DNA from: Paenibacillus oryzisoli
GTDB taxonomy: Bacteria > Bacillota > Bacilli > Paenibacillales > NBRC-103111
Direction of reading: 5' to 3'
Assembly (NCBI RefSeq): GCF_001653565.1
Contig: NZ_LYPB01000060.1
Coordinates: 114,719-178,718, forward strand
Length of the DNA: 64,000 nt
Shown here piece by piece: positions 28,482-38,533 of this stretch (position 1 is its first letter; the number at the start of each line of letters is the position of its first letter). The notes under the pieces are model-generated. The model saw nothing but the letters and a program-made list of their open reading frames with translations, made no database searches and had not been told where the DNA came from. Both the position numbers and the translations under genes were made by a program.

Positions 28482-30278
28482 ATGAAGTGTTCGGATTATG
28501 TGATTGATTTTATCCAGAAGCAGGGAGCTTCACACGTGTTTGAGATGATCGGGGGTGCAATTGCCCATCTGTTAGATTCCATACATTCTCGTGACGACGT
28601 GCATTGTGTCTCTATGCATCACGAACAGGCAGCGGCATTTGCTGCTGAAGGTTACGCACGTATGAATGGCGTGATCGGTGTCTCCATGGCGACGAGTGGG
28701 CCTGGTGCATTGAACATGCTGACAGGCATCGGTAGTTGCTATTTCGATTCGGTTCCCTGCTTGTTCATTACCGGTCAAGTAAATACGTATGAATTTAAGT
28801 TTGATAAACCAGTTAGGCAGATCGGATTCCAAGAAACGGATATCGTTAGTATCGTAAAGCCAATCGTTAAATATGCAGAAATGGTTACGAACCCAGACAG
28901 GATGAGATATTGCCTTGAGAAGGCTGTTTATATGGCACAGTCAGGTCGACCAGGGCCTGTTCTGCTGGATATTCCGATGAATGTTCAGCGGGCTGATATT
29001 GATCCAGATAGGTTAGAGAGCTTTATGGACAGCGAGGAATTTCGCAACTTACAAGCTCAGGAAGAAGTGACTTGCGATTTAGACAAGTTGGACGAGGTAA
29101 TAGAGTTAATAGCACAGTCAACACGTCCGCTTATTCTAGTTGGAGGAGGAGTGAGAGCGGGAAGAGCCACTGAGGAATTCCTTGCTTTTGTTGAGCATAC
29201 AGGCATTCCTGTTGTCCACTCTCTCATGGGTCTCGATGCTCTCCCAGCAGTCCATCCTGCAAGTTTCGGTTTAATTGGCTCTTATGGAAATCGATACAGT
29301 AATTTGGCGCTTGCCAACTGTGATCTCGTGCTGATCTTAGGATCTCGTCTCGATACGCGCCAAACGGGTACACGTCCAGATACCTTCGCTCGTGCTGCAC
29401 GCAAAGTGCATGTGGATATCGAGTCCGTCGAATTGAATCATAAGGTTAATGCGGATATTGCATTGTCATGCGGTGTGAAACTTTTTTTAATAGAAATGAA
29501 TGCACGTTTGGATGGTTGGGTCAAGAAAGACATCTCTGAATGGGTTCACATTCTAAAGGAGTATCAAGAACGCTATCCAACTATGAGTCCTCCGACTGAA
29601 GAAGGGGGAATTGATCCGAATTTGTTCATGGAGAAAGTGTCTGATCTGTGCAGTGAAGGTGACATCATTTGTTTGGATGTAGGTCAGCATCAAATGTGGG
29701 CGAGTCAGTCGTTCCGATTAAAGAAAGACCAACGTTTGTTGAATGCGGGTGGTATGGGGGCAATGGGTTTTGGGCTTCCAGCCGCAATTGGTGCCTCTAT
29801 CGTTGAACCGAATAAAAGGGTGATTGTAATTGCAGGAGACGGTGGTATGCAAGTGAATATCCAAGAATTGGAAACTATTTACCATCTGAACCTGCCGATC
29901 AAAATCATTGTGATGAACAACCATGCCTTAGGTATGGTCAGACAGTTCCAAGATTTATATTTTAATGGTCGTAGGCAATCAACGGTAAAGGGATACAGTT
30001 GTCCAGACTTTGTCCGAATTGCTGAGGCGTACGGAATTCCCGCTTACGTAATCGAGAAAGATGTTGATGCAGATGAAGTTATGAAACAGGTATTGGCTGA
30101 AGATGGTGCTGCGTTAATTGAGGTGAAATTGCATCAGGGCACGATGGTGAACCCCAAACTAGTCGTCAACCGTCCGATTGAAGATATGTCGCCATTACTA
30201 GATCGGGAAGAATTAATACAAGTGATGGTGATAGACGTGTTGGAAGAGAGAAAGGATGAGAAAGAGGAGTCGGAGTGA
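28482..30278 (+). CDS. Acetolactate-synthase-like ThDP enzyme, probable YerE-type C2-branching enzyme
   Basis: 598 residues; the ATG at 28482 is preferred over GTG 28479 by SD spacing. Three-domain ThDP fold: activating Glu in MHHEQAAAFAAEGYAR, a central nucleotide-binding-like domain (PLILVGGGVRAGRATEEF), and the C-terminal ThDP motif GDGGMQVN...NN (IVMNNHALGMVRQF). It resembles the large subunit of acetohydroxyacid synthase, but no ilvN or ilvC is near, and it ends a CDP-3,6-dideoxyhexose operon. In Yersinia, YerE is such an enzyme; it transfers an acetyl unit from pyruvate to C4 of CDP-3,6-dideoxy-4-ketohexose. The same role is inferred here. Confidence 0.8.
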   Translation: MKCSDYVIDFIQKQGASHVFEMIGGAIAHLLDSIHSRDDVHCVSMHHEQAAAFAAEGYARMNGVIGVSMATSGPGALNMLTGIGSCYFDSVPCLFITGQVNTYEFKFDKPVRQIGFQETDIVSIVKPIVKYAEMVTNPDRMRYCLEKAVYMAQSGRPGPVLLDIPMNVQRADIDPDRLESFMDSEEFRNLQAQEEVTCDLDKLDEVIELIAQSTRPLILVGGGVRAGRATEEFLAFVEHTGIPVVHSLMGLDALPAVHPASFGLIGSYGNRYSNLALANCDLVLILGSRLDTRQTGTRPDTFARAARKVHVDIESVELNHKVNADIALSCGVKLFLIEMNARLDGWVKKDISEWVHILKEYQERYPTMSPPTEEGGIDPNLFMEKVSDLCSEGDIICLDVGQHQMWASQSFRLKKDQRLLNAGGMGAMGFGLPAAIGASIVEPNKRVIVIAGDGGMQVNIQELETIYHLNLPIKIIVMNNHALGMVRQFQDLYFNGRRQSTVKGYSCPDFVRIAEAYGIPAYVIEKDVDADEVMKQVLAEDGAALIEVKLHQGTMVNPKLVVNRPIEDMSPLLDREELIQVMVIDVLEERKDEKEESE

Positions 30279-30305
30279 TAGTGGTTAATATCGTTTAGGA
30301 AGTGT

Positions 30306-30356
30306 AAGCGTCTTGTTTCCATTCTAGTGAATGGGAATCGGACGTTTTTATTTTTT
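30306..30356 (+). terminator. Rho-independent terminator of the CDP-sugar operon
   Basis: Stem with TTTCCATTC and GAATGGGAA as inner arms and GCGTC/GACGT as outer arms, then a T-rich run (TTTTTATTTTTT). Confidence 0.75.
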
Positions 30357-30401
30357 CATTCTCGTGCTCGTTGATACGCCCATGCCGTTCAATGCTCTAT
30401 A

Positions 30402-30418
30402 CATATCATATAAGAGGA
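30402..30418 (+). promoter_or_regulatory. Shared promoter-like motif, copy 1
   Basis: CATATCATATAAGAGGA contains CATANNNTA, the sigma-K -10 pattern. It is nearly identical to the motif at 31070-31086 (15 of 17) and close to 35223-35239. It lies 117 bp before the TTG of the collagen-derived gene. Confidence 0.5.
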
Positions 30419-30459
30419 ACAAGATTAGTTTTATTTGAAGAGAGGAGGCAGTGGTACGC

Positions 30460-30498
30460 ATGAGATTGTTTATCAATGATAGAGAAGCTGCAATCTAA
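30460..30498 (+). CDS. Possible 12-codon leader ORF
   Basis: An ATG at 30460 preceded by GAGGAGG (30442-30448) opens MRLFINDREAAI and stops 20 bp before the TTG of the next gene. It has a better start codon than its neighbour and its own SD. It may be a leader peptide for translational coupling or a remnant. Confidence is low because of its size. Confidence 0.3.
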   Translation: MRLFINDREAAI

Positions 30499-30518
30499 TT
30501 CTTAGGAGGTAGGAGGCT

Positions 30519-30956
30519 TTGAGTAAACTTGCTCGGTTAATGAATCTAGTTGAATACGTCGTTATTATGCATATTAAAAAGATCGAAATCGAGTATTTTA
30601 ACGGAATGGCATACAAAATAAAATTTAATATGGGTGATAGTGAACCTCAAAGATTAACGGAATTGCAGAGTTTTTTGGCAACCATAGATTGGCTGCAAGT
30701 TGAAGCGATTGAGATTGAACTTTACAATGGACAAGCATCCGAGATCGAATTCCTTAATGAGTTAGTTGGTTCTAGCGAGGCTATGGGAATTGTGGATGAG
30801 AGAGCGGAGATAGGAGGGACAGGAGCGGTAGGAACAACACTAGCAGTGATAGGGGGTATTGGAGCAACGGCAGGTATGGATGAAACGGGGGCAACGAGTG
30901 AGATAGGTGCAACGGGGGCAAATGGAACGGCAGGATCCTCCATCGATCCTATGTGA
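30519..30956 (+). CDS. Short paralogue of the next collagen-like protein with a degenerate Gly-rich tail
   Basis: 145 residues from a TTG start behind AGGAGG. Residues 1-80 align along their length with the N-terminal domain of the 31189 product (both open MSKLA, share MNL, I-I-E, YFNG). That domain has two internal repeats of the form IEIExYNGxxxEIxF. Residues 95-145 are Gly/Ala/Thr-rich (GGTGAVGTTLAVIGGIGATA, then GATSEIGATGANGTAG) but the Gly-X-Y period is interrupted. It looks like a shortened or decayed collagen tract with no C-terminal head domain. It may be an accessory surface protein or a decaying copy. Confidence 0.65.
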   Translation: MSKLARLMNLVEYVVIMHIKKIEIEYFNGMAYKIKFNMGDSEPQRLTELQSFLATIDWLQVEAIEIELYNGQASEIEFLNELVGSSEAMGIVDERAEIGGTGAVGTTLAVIGGIGATAGMDETGATSEIGATGANGTAGSSIDPM

Positions 30957-31069
30957 ATGGGAGGAAGTTGCAGAAGGATATTACTGATAGAAAGATCAAT
31001 ATTTTACAAAATATGTTTTATTCCATCATTTGTCCTCTCTCATTCGTCCATACACATTAAATTTGTAAA

Positions 31070-31086
31070 CATACTATATAAGAGGA
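31070..31086 (+). promoter_or_regulatory. Shared promoter-like motif, copy 2
   Basis: CATACTATATAAGAGGA, with CATANNNTA as in sigma-K -10 boxes. AC at 31052-31053 lies 16 bp upstream, the sigma-K -35 spacing. Sequence similarity with copy 1 extends about 25 bp further upstream. It lies 119 bp before the collagen-like gene. Confidence 0.55.
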
Positions 31087-31155
31087 TGCTAGAGTATTTT
31101 TATTTTAAATAAGGGAGGTAGGCTGAAAAAAAGAAATAGTTTCCTTTTGTAATAA

Positions 31156-33153
<1,998 letters not shown>

Positions 33154-33197
33154 GATTAGCTATCCTATCTAAATACAAGATTAACCTTAGTTTATGG

Positions 33198-33228
33198 AAG
33201 AGCTGGCCCTAGAGTCAGCTCTTGTTTT
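33198..33228 (+). terminator. Rho-independent terminator of the collagen-like gene
   Basis: AAGAGCTG (33198-33205) pairs with CAGCTCTT (33216-33223), followed by GTTTTA. Confidence 0.75.
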
Positions 33229-33508
33229 ATACATAGAGGTTACGCTTAGAGCGAAAACAAGAGATTACTAGAGTTGTAGAATTTATAAAAATATAAATTT
33301 CAGGAGATATATGTAAAATTATACGATTTTATTTAAGAAGTTCGGGTGATTAAGTGTTAACTATTTTTTGAAAATTTTAATGAAGAAACGTACTACATTG
33401 ATACATAGTCATATGCATATTTTAGGGTGGACAACCATCTATTGCCAAAAAGCACAGACAAACCCTGTTGGTAATTCGTATGATGAACTATCACAGGAGG
33501 TGTTGTAA
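33229..33508. other. Intergenic region between the two collagen-like genes
   Basis: 280 bp of AT-rich DNA. CATATTTTA at about 33416-33424 fits CATANNNTA and is a weak sigma-K-type -10 candidate for the BclB-like gene. No gene was seen. Confidence 0.4.
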
Positions 33509-34825
33509 TTGAGTCTCTTAGTTGGCAAAAAGAAAAGTTCGTTCTCTTCAAAAAAGCGACTAACAATTAAGAAAAGTGGAGTTAAGCTCCATAAAGTAAG
33601 TGGTTGTGGATGCCATAGAAGAAAGAAAAAAAGATGTCACAAAATTGTCGTAGTAAAAGTTGGACGCAAATGCTGTAAAAGAGGTCCAAAAGGAAAACGT
33701 GGTCCACGCGGCTTTAGAGGATTCCGTGGTGCGATTGGAGCGACTGGAGCAGCAGGGGCAGCAGGAGTAACAGGAGTAACAGGGGCGACTGGAGCAAATG
33801 GAGTTGGTACGACCGGGGCAACAGGTGCAACAGGTGCAACAGGAGCAGCAGGAGCAACAGGAGCAACAGGAGCGACGGGAGTAACAGGACCAAGAGGCAA
33901 GAAAGGTGAAGATGGTGACCGCGGCCGAAGAGGTCGAACTGGCGCAACTGGAGCAACGGGGCCATATGGTGAGGGCGGAACTGGAGCAACAGGTGCGACT
34001 GGAGCACCAGGCTTAATCGGACCTACAGGCCCAACTGGCCCTGGAGTTGGAGCAACAGGAGCAACAGGAGCGACAGGAGAAGCTGGATTAGCTGGAGCGA
34101 CAGGAGTAACGGGAGCAACCGGAGCAACAGGAGCAACAGGAGCAACAGGAGCGACAGGAGCGACAGGAGTAACAGGAGCAACAGGAGCAACAGGAGCAAC
34201 AGGAGCAACAGGTGCAACAGGTGCAACAGGTGCAACGGGAGCAACGGGTGCAACAGGTGCAACGGGAGCAACGGGTGCAACAGGAGCAACAGGTGCAACA
34301 GGTGCAGGGGCGATAATTCCATTGTCATCAGGTGGTCCAATTGCCATGACAACTGTTCTAGGCGGACTAGTTGGTACTGTAGGGGTTATCGGGTTTGGTA
34401 GTTCAGCAGATGGTATTAGTCTTCTAGGTGGAGCAATTGATTTAACAGGTGATGTTCTTGGCCCGATTATTGATTTTGCTTTCTCAGTCCCTAGAGCTGG
34501 TACAATCACTTCGATATCTGCCTTCTTTAGTAACACGCTTGCACTGAATGTTCTTACAACTGAAATCTCAATCACGGCCCAATTATTTAGTGCACCGGCG
34601 ACAAGCAACCTCTTTACTCCGATTCCAGGAGCAACAGTGACCCTATCGCCAGTGCTTAGTGGAATCGTCTCACTTGGTGATATCAGTAGTGGTATTACAT
34701 CAGTTTCAATTCCAGTAGCAGCAACAACACGTTTGTTAATGGTTTATTCAGCTACTGCAAGTGGTGGATTAAGCTTAGTTAATACAGTTGTAGGTTATGC
34801 AAGTGCAGGATATACAATTGCCTAA
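33509..34825 (+). CDS. BclB-type collagen-like exosporium glycoprotein
   Basis: 438 residues from a TTG start with AGGAGGTG upstream. Residues 1-58 are very Lys/Arg/Cys/His-rich ([22 protein letters not shown]), suited to cross-linking or binding an acidic layer. The collagen tract runs from residue 59 to about 268, mostly Gly-Ala-Thr, with a charged section [19 protein letters not shown]. The C-terminal 170 residues match the BclB C-terminal domain pattern ([58 protein letters not shown]). In Bacillus, BclB is an exosporium glycoprotein. This is the strongest sign that the locus serves the spore surface. Confidence 0.9.
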   Translation: MSLLVGKKKSSFSSKKRLTIKKSGVKLHKVSGCGCHRRKKKRCHKIVVVKVGRKCCKRGPKGKRGPRGFRGFRGAIGATGAAGAAGVTGVTGATGANGVGTTGATGATGATGAAGATGATGATGVTGPRGKKGEDGDRGRRGRTGATGATGPYGEGGTGATGATGAPGLIGPTGPTGPGVGATGATGATGEAGLAGATGVTGATGATGATGATGATGATGVTGATGATGATGATGATGATGATGATGATGATGATGATGATGATGAGAIIPLSSGGPIAMTTVLGGLVGTVGVIGFGSSADGISLLGGAIDLTGDVLGPIIDFAFSVPRAGTITSISAFFSNTLALNVLTTEISITAQLFSAPATSNLFTPIPGATVTLSPVLSGIVSLGDISSGITSVSIPVAATTRLLMVYSATASGGLSLVNTVVGYASAGYTIA

Positions 34826-34843
34826 TAAAAAATAAAGAACGGG

Positions 34844-34915
34844 GCTCAACGTTACTACTATTCATTAACTATGAGCACACCTAGAGATGAATGGTAGTAA
34901 GTTGAGCTTTTTTTT
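34844..34915 (+). terminator. Strong rho-independent terminator after the BclB-like gene
   Basis: GCTCAAC plus TTACTACTATTCATT pairs with GATGAATGGTAGTAA plus GTTGAGC, a stem of more than 20 bp, followed by eight T (34908-34915). Confidence 0.85.
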
Positions 34916-35281
34916 ATAAAAGTTTCGAAATATAGAATGACATACGAGAATTCGCCCTAGTTCGATATCGCATTGTGAATGTCTGTGATAACCATTTCAT
35001 CTTGTTCAGACTTTCAATGTTTGTATCACTTCCAAAACGCGATTTTCGTACATATAAATGCAAGCAACAGTGGAGCGAATGATCCTTTCATCCTCGCATC
35101 CTATCCAACAAATCGTGTACTCTTCAATTTATGCCTATTCCTAAGTGGAAGTGACGAGAAATGAGGAAATAATTGTGTTTTTTTGCATAGGCAAAGCTCA
35201 GAGGCAAATGACGGGGATGCTCAATATGATATAAGAGAATAACGGGATTATTCCCTTTACTATAAAGTTGAGGTGAGAGCT
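34916..35281. other. Intergenic region before the glycosyltransferase gene
   Basis: About 366 bp. It contains the third copy of the shared promoter-like motif (35223-35239). A 61-codon open frame at 34979-35164 lacks an SD and family features and is not called. Confidence 0.5.
35223..35239 (+). promoter_or_regulatory. Shared promoter-like motif, copy 3
   Basis: AATATGATATAAGAGAA matches copy 1 at 14 of 17 positions, including the ATATAAGAG core. It lies 43-59 bp upstream of the glycosyltransferase start and ties that gene to the collagen-type genes. Confidence 0.45.
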
Positions 35282-36520
35282 TTGAAGACCAGTATTATAA
35301 TCTTAACGTATAACCAATTGCCTTTAACTCATGCATGCTTGTTAAGTATCCGAAAGCATACGACTGAACCGTATGAAATTATTATTGTGGATAATGGTTC
35401 TACTGATCATACAGTACCTTTTCTGCGCTTATTTCCGGAGATTAAGGTAATTAGTAATGAGGTGAATTTGGGATTCGCTAAAGGTTGTAACCTAGGTTTA
35501 GAAGCGGCAACTGGCGATTATATCTTATTCCTCAATAATGATACAGTAGTTACCGAAAATTGGCTGACTAACATGATCCGAGTTCTTGAGCAGGATCATA
35601 GGACGGGGATGGTAGGCCCAGTAACCAACTATGTAAGTGGATATCAAAAAATTCCCGTGACTTATACGGACCTGTCACAATTGGAAGAATTTTCGCAAAC
35701 TCATCGTGCGTTGCATGCCGGACTAACCATGGAGGCTCGCCGGTTGGTAGGGTTTTGTTTGTTGACGAAGAAACGCATTCTTGATGAAATCGGGGGTTTC
35801 GATGAGAGGTTTGGCTTAGGCAATTATGAGGACGACGATCTATGTCTTCGTGTACTTTATGCTGGATATAAGTTATACATCGTCCGAGATTCGTTTATTC
35901 ATCACGTTGGACATGCGACAATGAATCAATTGAATGGATCGAGCTTGTCACAGTTGTTGGTGACGAATCGCGATAAAGCTGCTGAGAAGTGGGGAGCAGA
36001 AATTATTAGCTTATTATACAGACCGCCAGTCACAATTTCCTTTTGTATACTGGTAAGGAATCTGGATGAACAATTTATGATGTGTATGAAGTCAATTGAT
36101 GATGTAGCAGATGAAATCATTCTCGTAGATGCCGGCTCCGCTGGTCTTACGAAAGAACTTGTAGATGCGTATACAGATAAATGGTTCATTACAAATGAAA
36201 TCGAAGAGTGGGAGGCGCGCAATATGGCTTTCCGACAGGCATCCAAGGATTATCTGTATTGGATGGATTCCGATGAGATGTTAACGGAAAGGAATCAGCG
36301 CAAATTAAGAGGGTTGAAACATTCACTAAACCCTATGGTAGATGCTGTGACGATGAAGAGTTATCGTGAAGTCGACACTGTGAACGAAGCGTTGGGAGTT
36401 GAGCGCTTAATTCGACTGGTGCGGCGAACAGTTCCATTCACGGTGCATGCACAGACGAAAGAAATCGCAGTAGAAGGAACAGTGTATCACAGCGATGTGG
36501 AAATTAATAAAACGCCTTAA
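35282..36520 (+). CDS. Double-domain family 2 glycosyltransferase
   Basis: 412 residues. The TTG at 35282 is preferred because AGGTGA lies five bases upstream; a GTG at 35273 overlaps that SD. Domain 1 (1-240) is a complete GT2 fold: SIIILTYNQLPLTHACLLSI, IIIVDNGSTDHT, LFLNNDTVV, and a YEDDDLCLRV catalytic loop. Domain 2 (250-412) is a second, shorter GT2-like unit (ISFCILVRNLDEQFMMCMKS, then YWMDSDEMLT). The gene sits between the collagen-like genes and a terminator, with the shared promoter-like motif. It probably adds sugars to the spore glycoproteins or builds their glycan. Confidence 0.82.
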   Translation: MKTSIIILTYNQLPLTHACLLSIRKHTTEPYEIIIVDNGSTDHTVPFLRLFPEIKVISNEVNLGFAKGCNLGLEAATGDYILFLNNDTVVTENWLTNMIRVLEQDHRTGMVGPVTNYVSGYQKIPVTYTDLSQLEEFSQTHRALHAGLTMEARRLVGFCLLTKKRILDEIGGFDERFGLGNYEDDDLCLRVLYAGYKLYIVRDSFIHHVGHATMNQLNGSSLSQLLVTNRDKAAEKWGAEIISLLYRPPVTISFCILVRNLDEQFMMCMKSIDDVADEIILVDAGSAGLTKELVDAYTDKWFITNEIEEWEARNMAFRQASKDYLYWMDSDEMLTERNQRKLRGLKHSLNPMVDAVTMKSYREVDTVNEALGVERLIRLVRRTVPFTVHAQTKEIAVEGTVYHSDVEINKTP

Positions 36521-36530
36521 TACAAAACGA

Positions 36531-36560
36531 AAAGGGCCAACCTGTATAGGTAAGCCCTTT
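36531..36560. terminator. Terminator between convergent glycosyltransferase and regulator genes
   Basis: AAAGGGC (36531-36537) pairs with GCCCTTT (36554-36560), with inner ACCT/AGGT pairing; A- and T-rich flanks on both sides. Confidence 0.65.
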
Positions 36561-36575
36561 ATTATGTAGGCGTAG

Positions 36576-38303
36576 TTACGCCAATTCAAATTCTTTCATT
36601 TTATTATATAAGGTTCCACGCGAAATTCCGAGCAGTTTAGCTGCCGCGCTCTTATTGCCAGCTGTTTTGGCCAATGCCTCTTCGATCAAGGTGATCTCAT
36701 CACGCACATTAACGGATTCTTTTAACAGCATAGGGGGAGTTTCGGTATCCTGAAACACACTCGCTTGCTGCTCTTGTATGGCCAAAGGCAACTGATCTAA
36801 CATAATCATCTCTTCTTCGTTTAAAATCATACTTCGCTCGATTGCATTTTTCAATTCCTGGATATTGCCAGGCCAATTGTATTGTGACAAGGCCAACATA
36901 ACTTCTGGGGCTAGTGTAGGTGCTGGTTTCTGGTATTGCAACGAAAACTGTTTGAGATACATATGAACCATCGCCGGAATATCTTCGACACGCTCACGCA
37001 GAGGTGGGATTCGAATGGAAACGACATTCAGTGCGTAGTATAAATCAGCTCGAAATTCATGGGAAGCAAGCTTGCTGGCCAAATCTTGTGTCGTTGCAAT
37101 AATGATGCGCGTTCTAACATTGATGGGTTGGTTCCCGCCAGAGCGGACAAGGGTTTGCTGGGAAATGTAGCGATAGAGCTTCGCTTGGAGTTCCAGTGAC
37201 ATTTTCTCAATATCGTTAATAAATAATGTGCCCTCTTTGGCCAATTCTAATTTGCCGGGCTGCCCATCTTCACTTCCACTGAAAGCTCCACCCTGATAAC
37301 CGAATAGTTCGGTCTCCAATATCCCCCCAGGCACAACACCACAATGTACAGTTACAAAAGGATGCATAGAGCGCGTGCTGGACTGGTGAATAATTTGCGC
37401 TAATTGTTCTTTACCAACCCCAGATTCACCGATAAGGAGGACGGGGGTTTCGGTGGGTGCTACTTTTTTGGCCCATTGGATCACCTTGCCAATCGCTGGT
37501 CCTTTTCCTTTAATAAGGGCAAATGGGTCTTCTTGCGACGTTTCAAAAGGGAGTCCTACAGACTCAACAGTTGTTAATTGTTCATTCAATCGCACCAATT
37601 GTGTGATATCTTGTTCGGTTGCAATTCCACCAATGATCGTACCCGCGGCATCTTTGATGGGTGAAGCATTAATGAGGACATGCGTTTCGGGCCTCGGACG
37701 GTGGTACGTATTACGGATGAGCCGGCCTTCATCTAACATTTTGAGAACCATCAAGGTTTCTACGTCAAAATGTTCCCCAATGCGCTTGCCTATAATGTCA
37801 GCCCGCGGCAAACCATAGAGTTCTTCTGAGACAGGATTCCAGCAAATGACGGCACCATCTCGATCAACAACGGTGACGGCATCGGTCACTGTATCCGCCA
37901 GTGCTGTGAAGTATGCGTGCCACTTCTGACGCTCTTTCATAGCGTAAACCGTATACGCATGTAAGCTGAAATAGCCTATAATCACGCCATTTTCATCCCT
38001 GCAAAGATTGAATCTTTTCAAATCGTGTAGCAGTGCTTGCTCATCATCCTGTGCCAATAATTGCGCGATGTAATGCACTGGTGTATGGAAGAAAGATGTG
38101 ATTTGTAGTAAATCCTCTACATTCACAGCTGTAAAGGTATGTAATAGGTCAACCTCGTCAGGAGTAAAAAGTGCAAACGTGTGATTGTAATGAACGATTA
38201 CAGCCGTACCTGTATGCAAAACTGCTATAACTTCAGTTAGTTTCGTGTCATAAGGGAGTGTTTGAATTGTAATTTGTAATGGAAAGTGTTCAGGAATGAA
38301 CAT
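36576..38303 (-). CDS. Sigma-54-interacting-type regulator (PAS, AAA+, Fis HTH) with altered Walker B
   Basis: 575 residues. A novel N-terminal domain (1-125) is followed by a PAS domain at 130-240 (DAVTVVDRDGAVICWN). The AAA+ domain runs from 262 to 500, with Walker A GESGVGKE (292-299). The sigma-54 contact loop reads GAFSGS (339-344) instead of GAFTGA. Walker B reads LFINDIE, so the canonical Asp-Glu pair is Asn363-Asp364. The Fis-type HTH is at 549-571 (NKSAAAKLLGISRGTLYNKM). It is divergent from putB by 230 bp and probably controls proline catabolism. The altered motifs raise doubt about normal ATPase activity and sigma-54 use. Confidence 0.88.
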   Translation of the reverse strand: MFIPEHFPLQITIQTLPYDTKLTEVIAVLHTGTAVIVHYNHTFALFTPDEVDLLHTFTAVNVEDLLQITSFFHTPVHYIAQLLAQDDEQALLHDLKRFNLCRDENGVIIGYFSLHAYTVYAMKERQKWHAYFTALADTVTDAVTVVDRDGAVICWNPVSEELYGLPRADIIGKRIGEHFDVETLMVLKMLDEGRLIRNTYHRPRPETHVLINASPIKDAAGTIIGGIATEQDITQLVRLNEQLTTVESVGLPFETSQEDPFALIKGKGPAIGKVIQWAKKVAPTETPVLLIGESGVGKEQLAQIIHQSSTRSMHPFVTVHCGVVPGGILETELFGYQGGAFSGSEDGQPGKLELAKEGTLFINDIEKMSLELQAKLYRYISQQTLVRSGGNQPINVRTRIIIATTQDLASKLASHEFRADLYYALNVVSIRIPPLRERVEDIPAMVHMYLKQFSLQYQKPAPTLAPEVMLALSQYNWPGNIQELKNAIERSMILNEEEMIMLDQLPLAIQEQQASVFQDTETPPMLLKESVNVRDEITLIEEALAKTAGNKSAAAKLLGISRGTLYNKMKEFELA

Positions 38304-38440
38304 GTTACCCCTCTTTTATCCGCCATATTTGGTTTTAATTTACCATGAATAGGTAAGCGATTCAACACATCTTGGCCTATAGCTGAATATTGTACAAATA
38401 TAGAAGGGGTTTGAGAGGTTGTACTATATTTTGTATAAAT

Positions 38441-38459
38441 TTGAACAAATAGTGTTCAA
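38441..38459. promoter_or_regulatory. Inverted repeat in the putB-regulator divergent region (operator candidate)
   Basis: TTGAACA (38441-38447), 5 bp, TGTTCAA (38453-38459). It lies 75 bp before putB in the 230-bp divergent region. TTGTAC motifs also recur at 38390 and 38419. No clear -24/-12 sigma-54 promoter was found. It may be bound by the Fis-type regulator. Confidence 0.45.
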
Positions 38460-38533
38460 TTATAGAATGATGTTGTATATTAAATATATAAAATAAACAT
38501 AAGTGTACAAATTCTTCTTGGAGGCAACCACAG

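Noticed and set aside
28482..30278. Interpretation as the biosynthetic acetohydroxyacid synthase ilvB
   Set aside because: No ilvN, ilvC or leu genes are adjacent, and it sits at the end of a CDP-dideoxysugar operon. Sequence alone does not fully exclude it.
33637..34608. A 323-codon minus-strand frame opposite the BclB-like gene
   Set aside because: Same cause: it is the reverse of the Gly-Ala-Thr repeat. The plus frame has a strong SD and a recognisable BclB C-terminal domain.
34979..35164. A 61-codon open frame between the BclB-like gene and the glycosyltransferase
   Set aside because: No SD before its ATG, no motif, and it lies in a region carrying the next gene's promoter.
38373..38389. 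TTGGCCTATAGCTGAAT as a sigma-54 -24/-12 promoter for putB
   Set aside because: The GG element is present, but the GC that should follow at the fixed 10-bp distance is missing.
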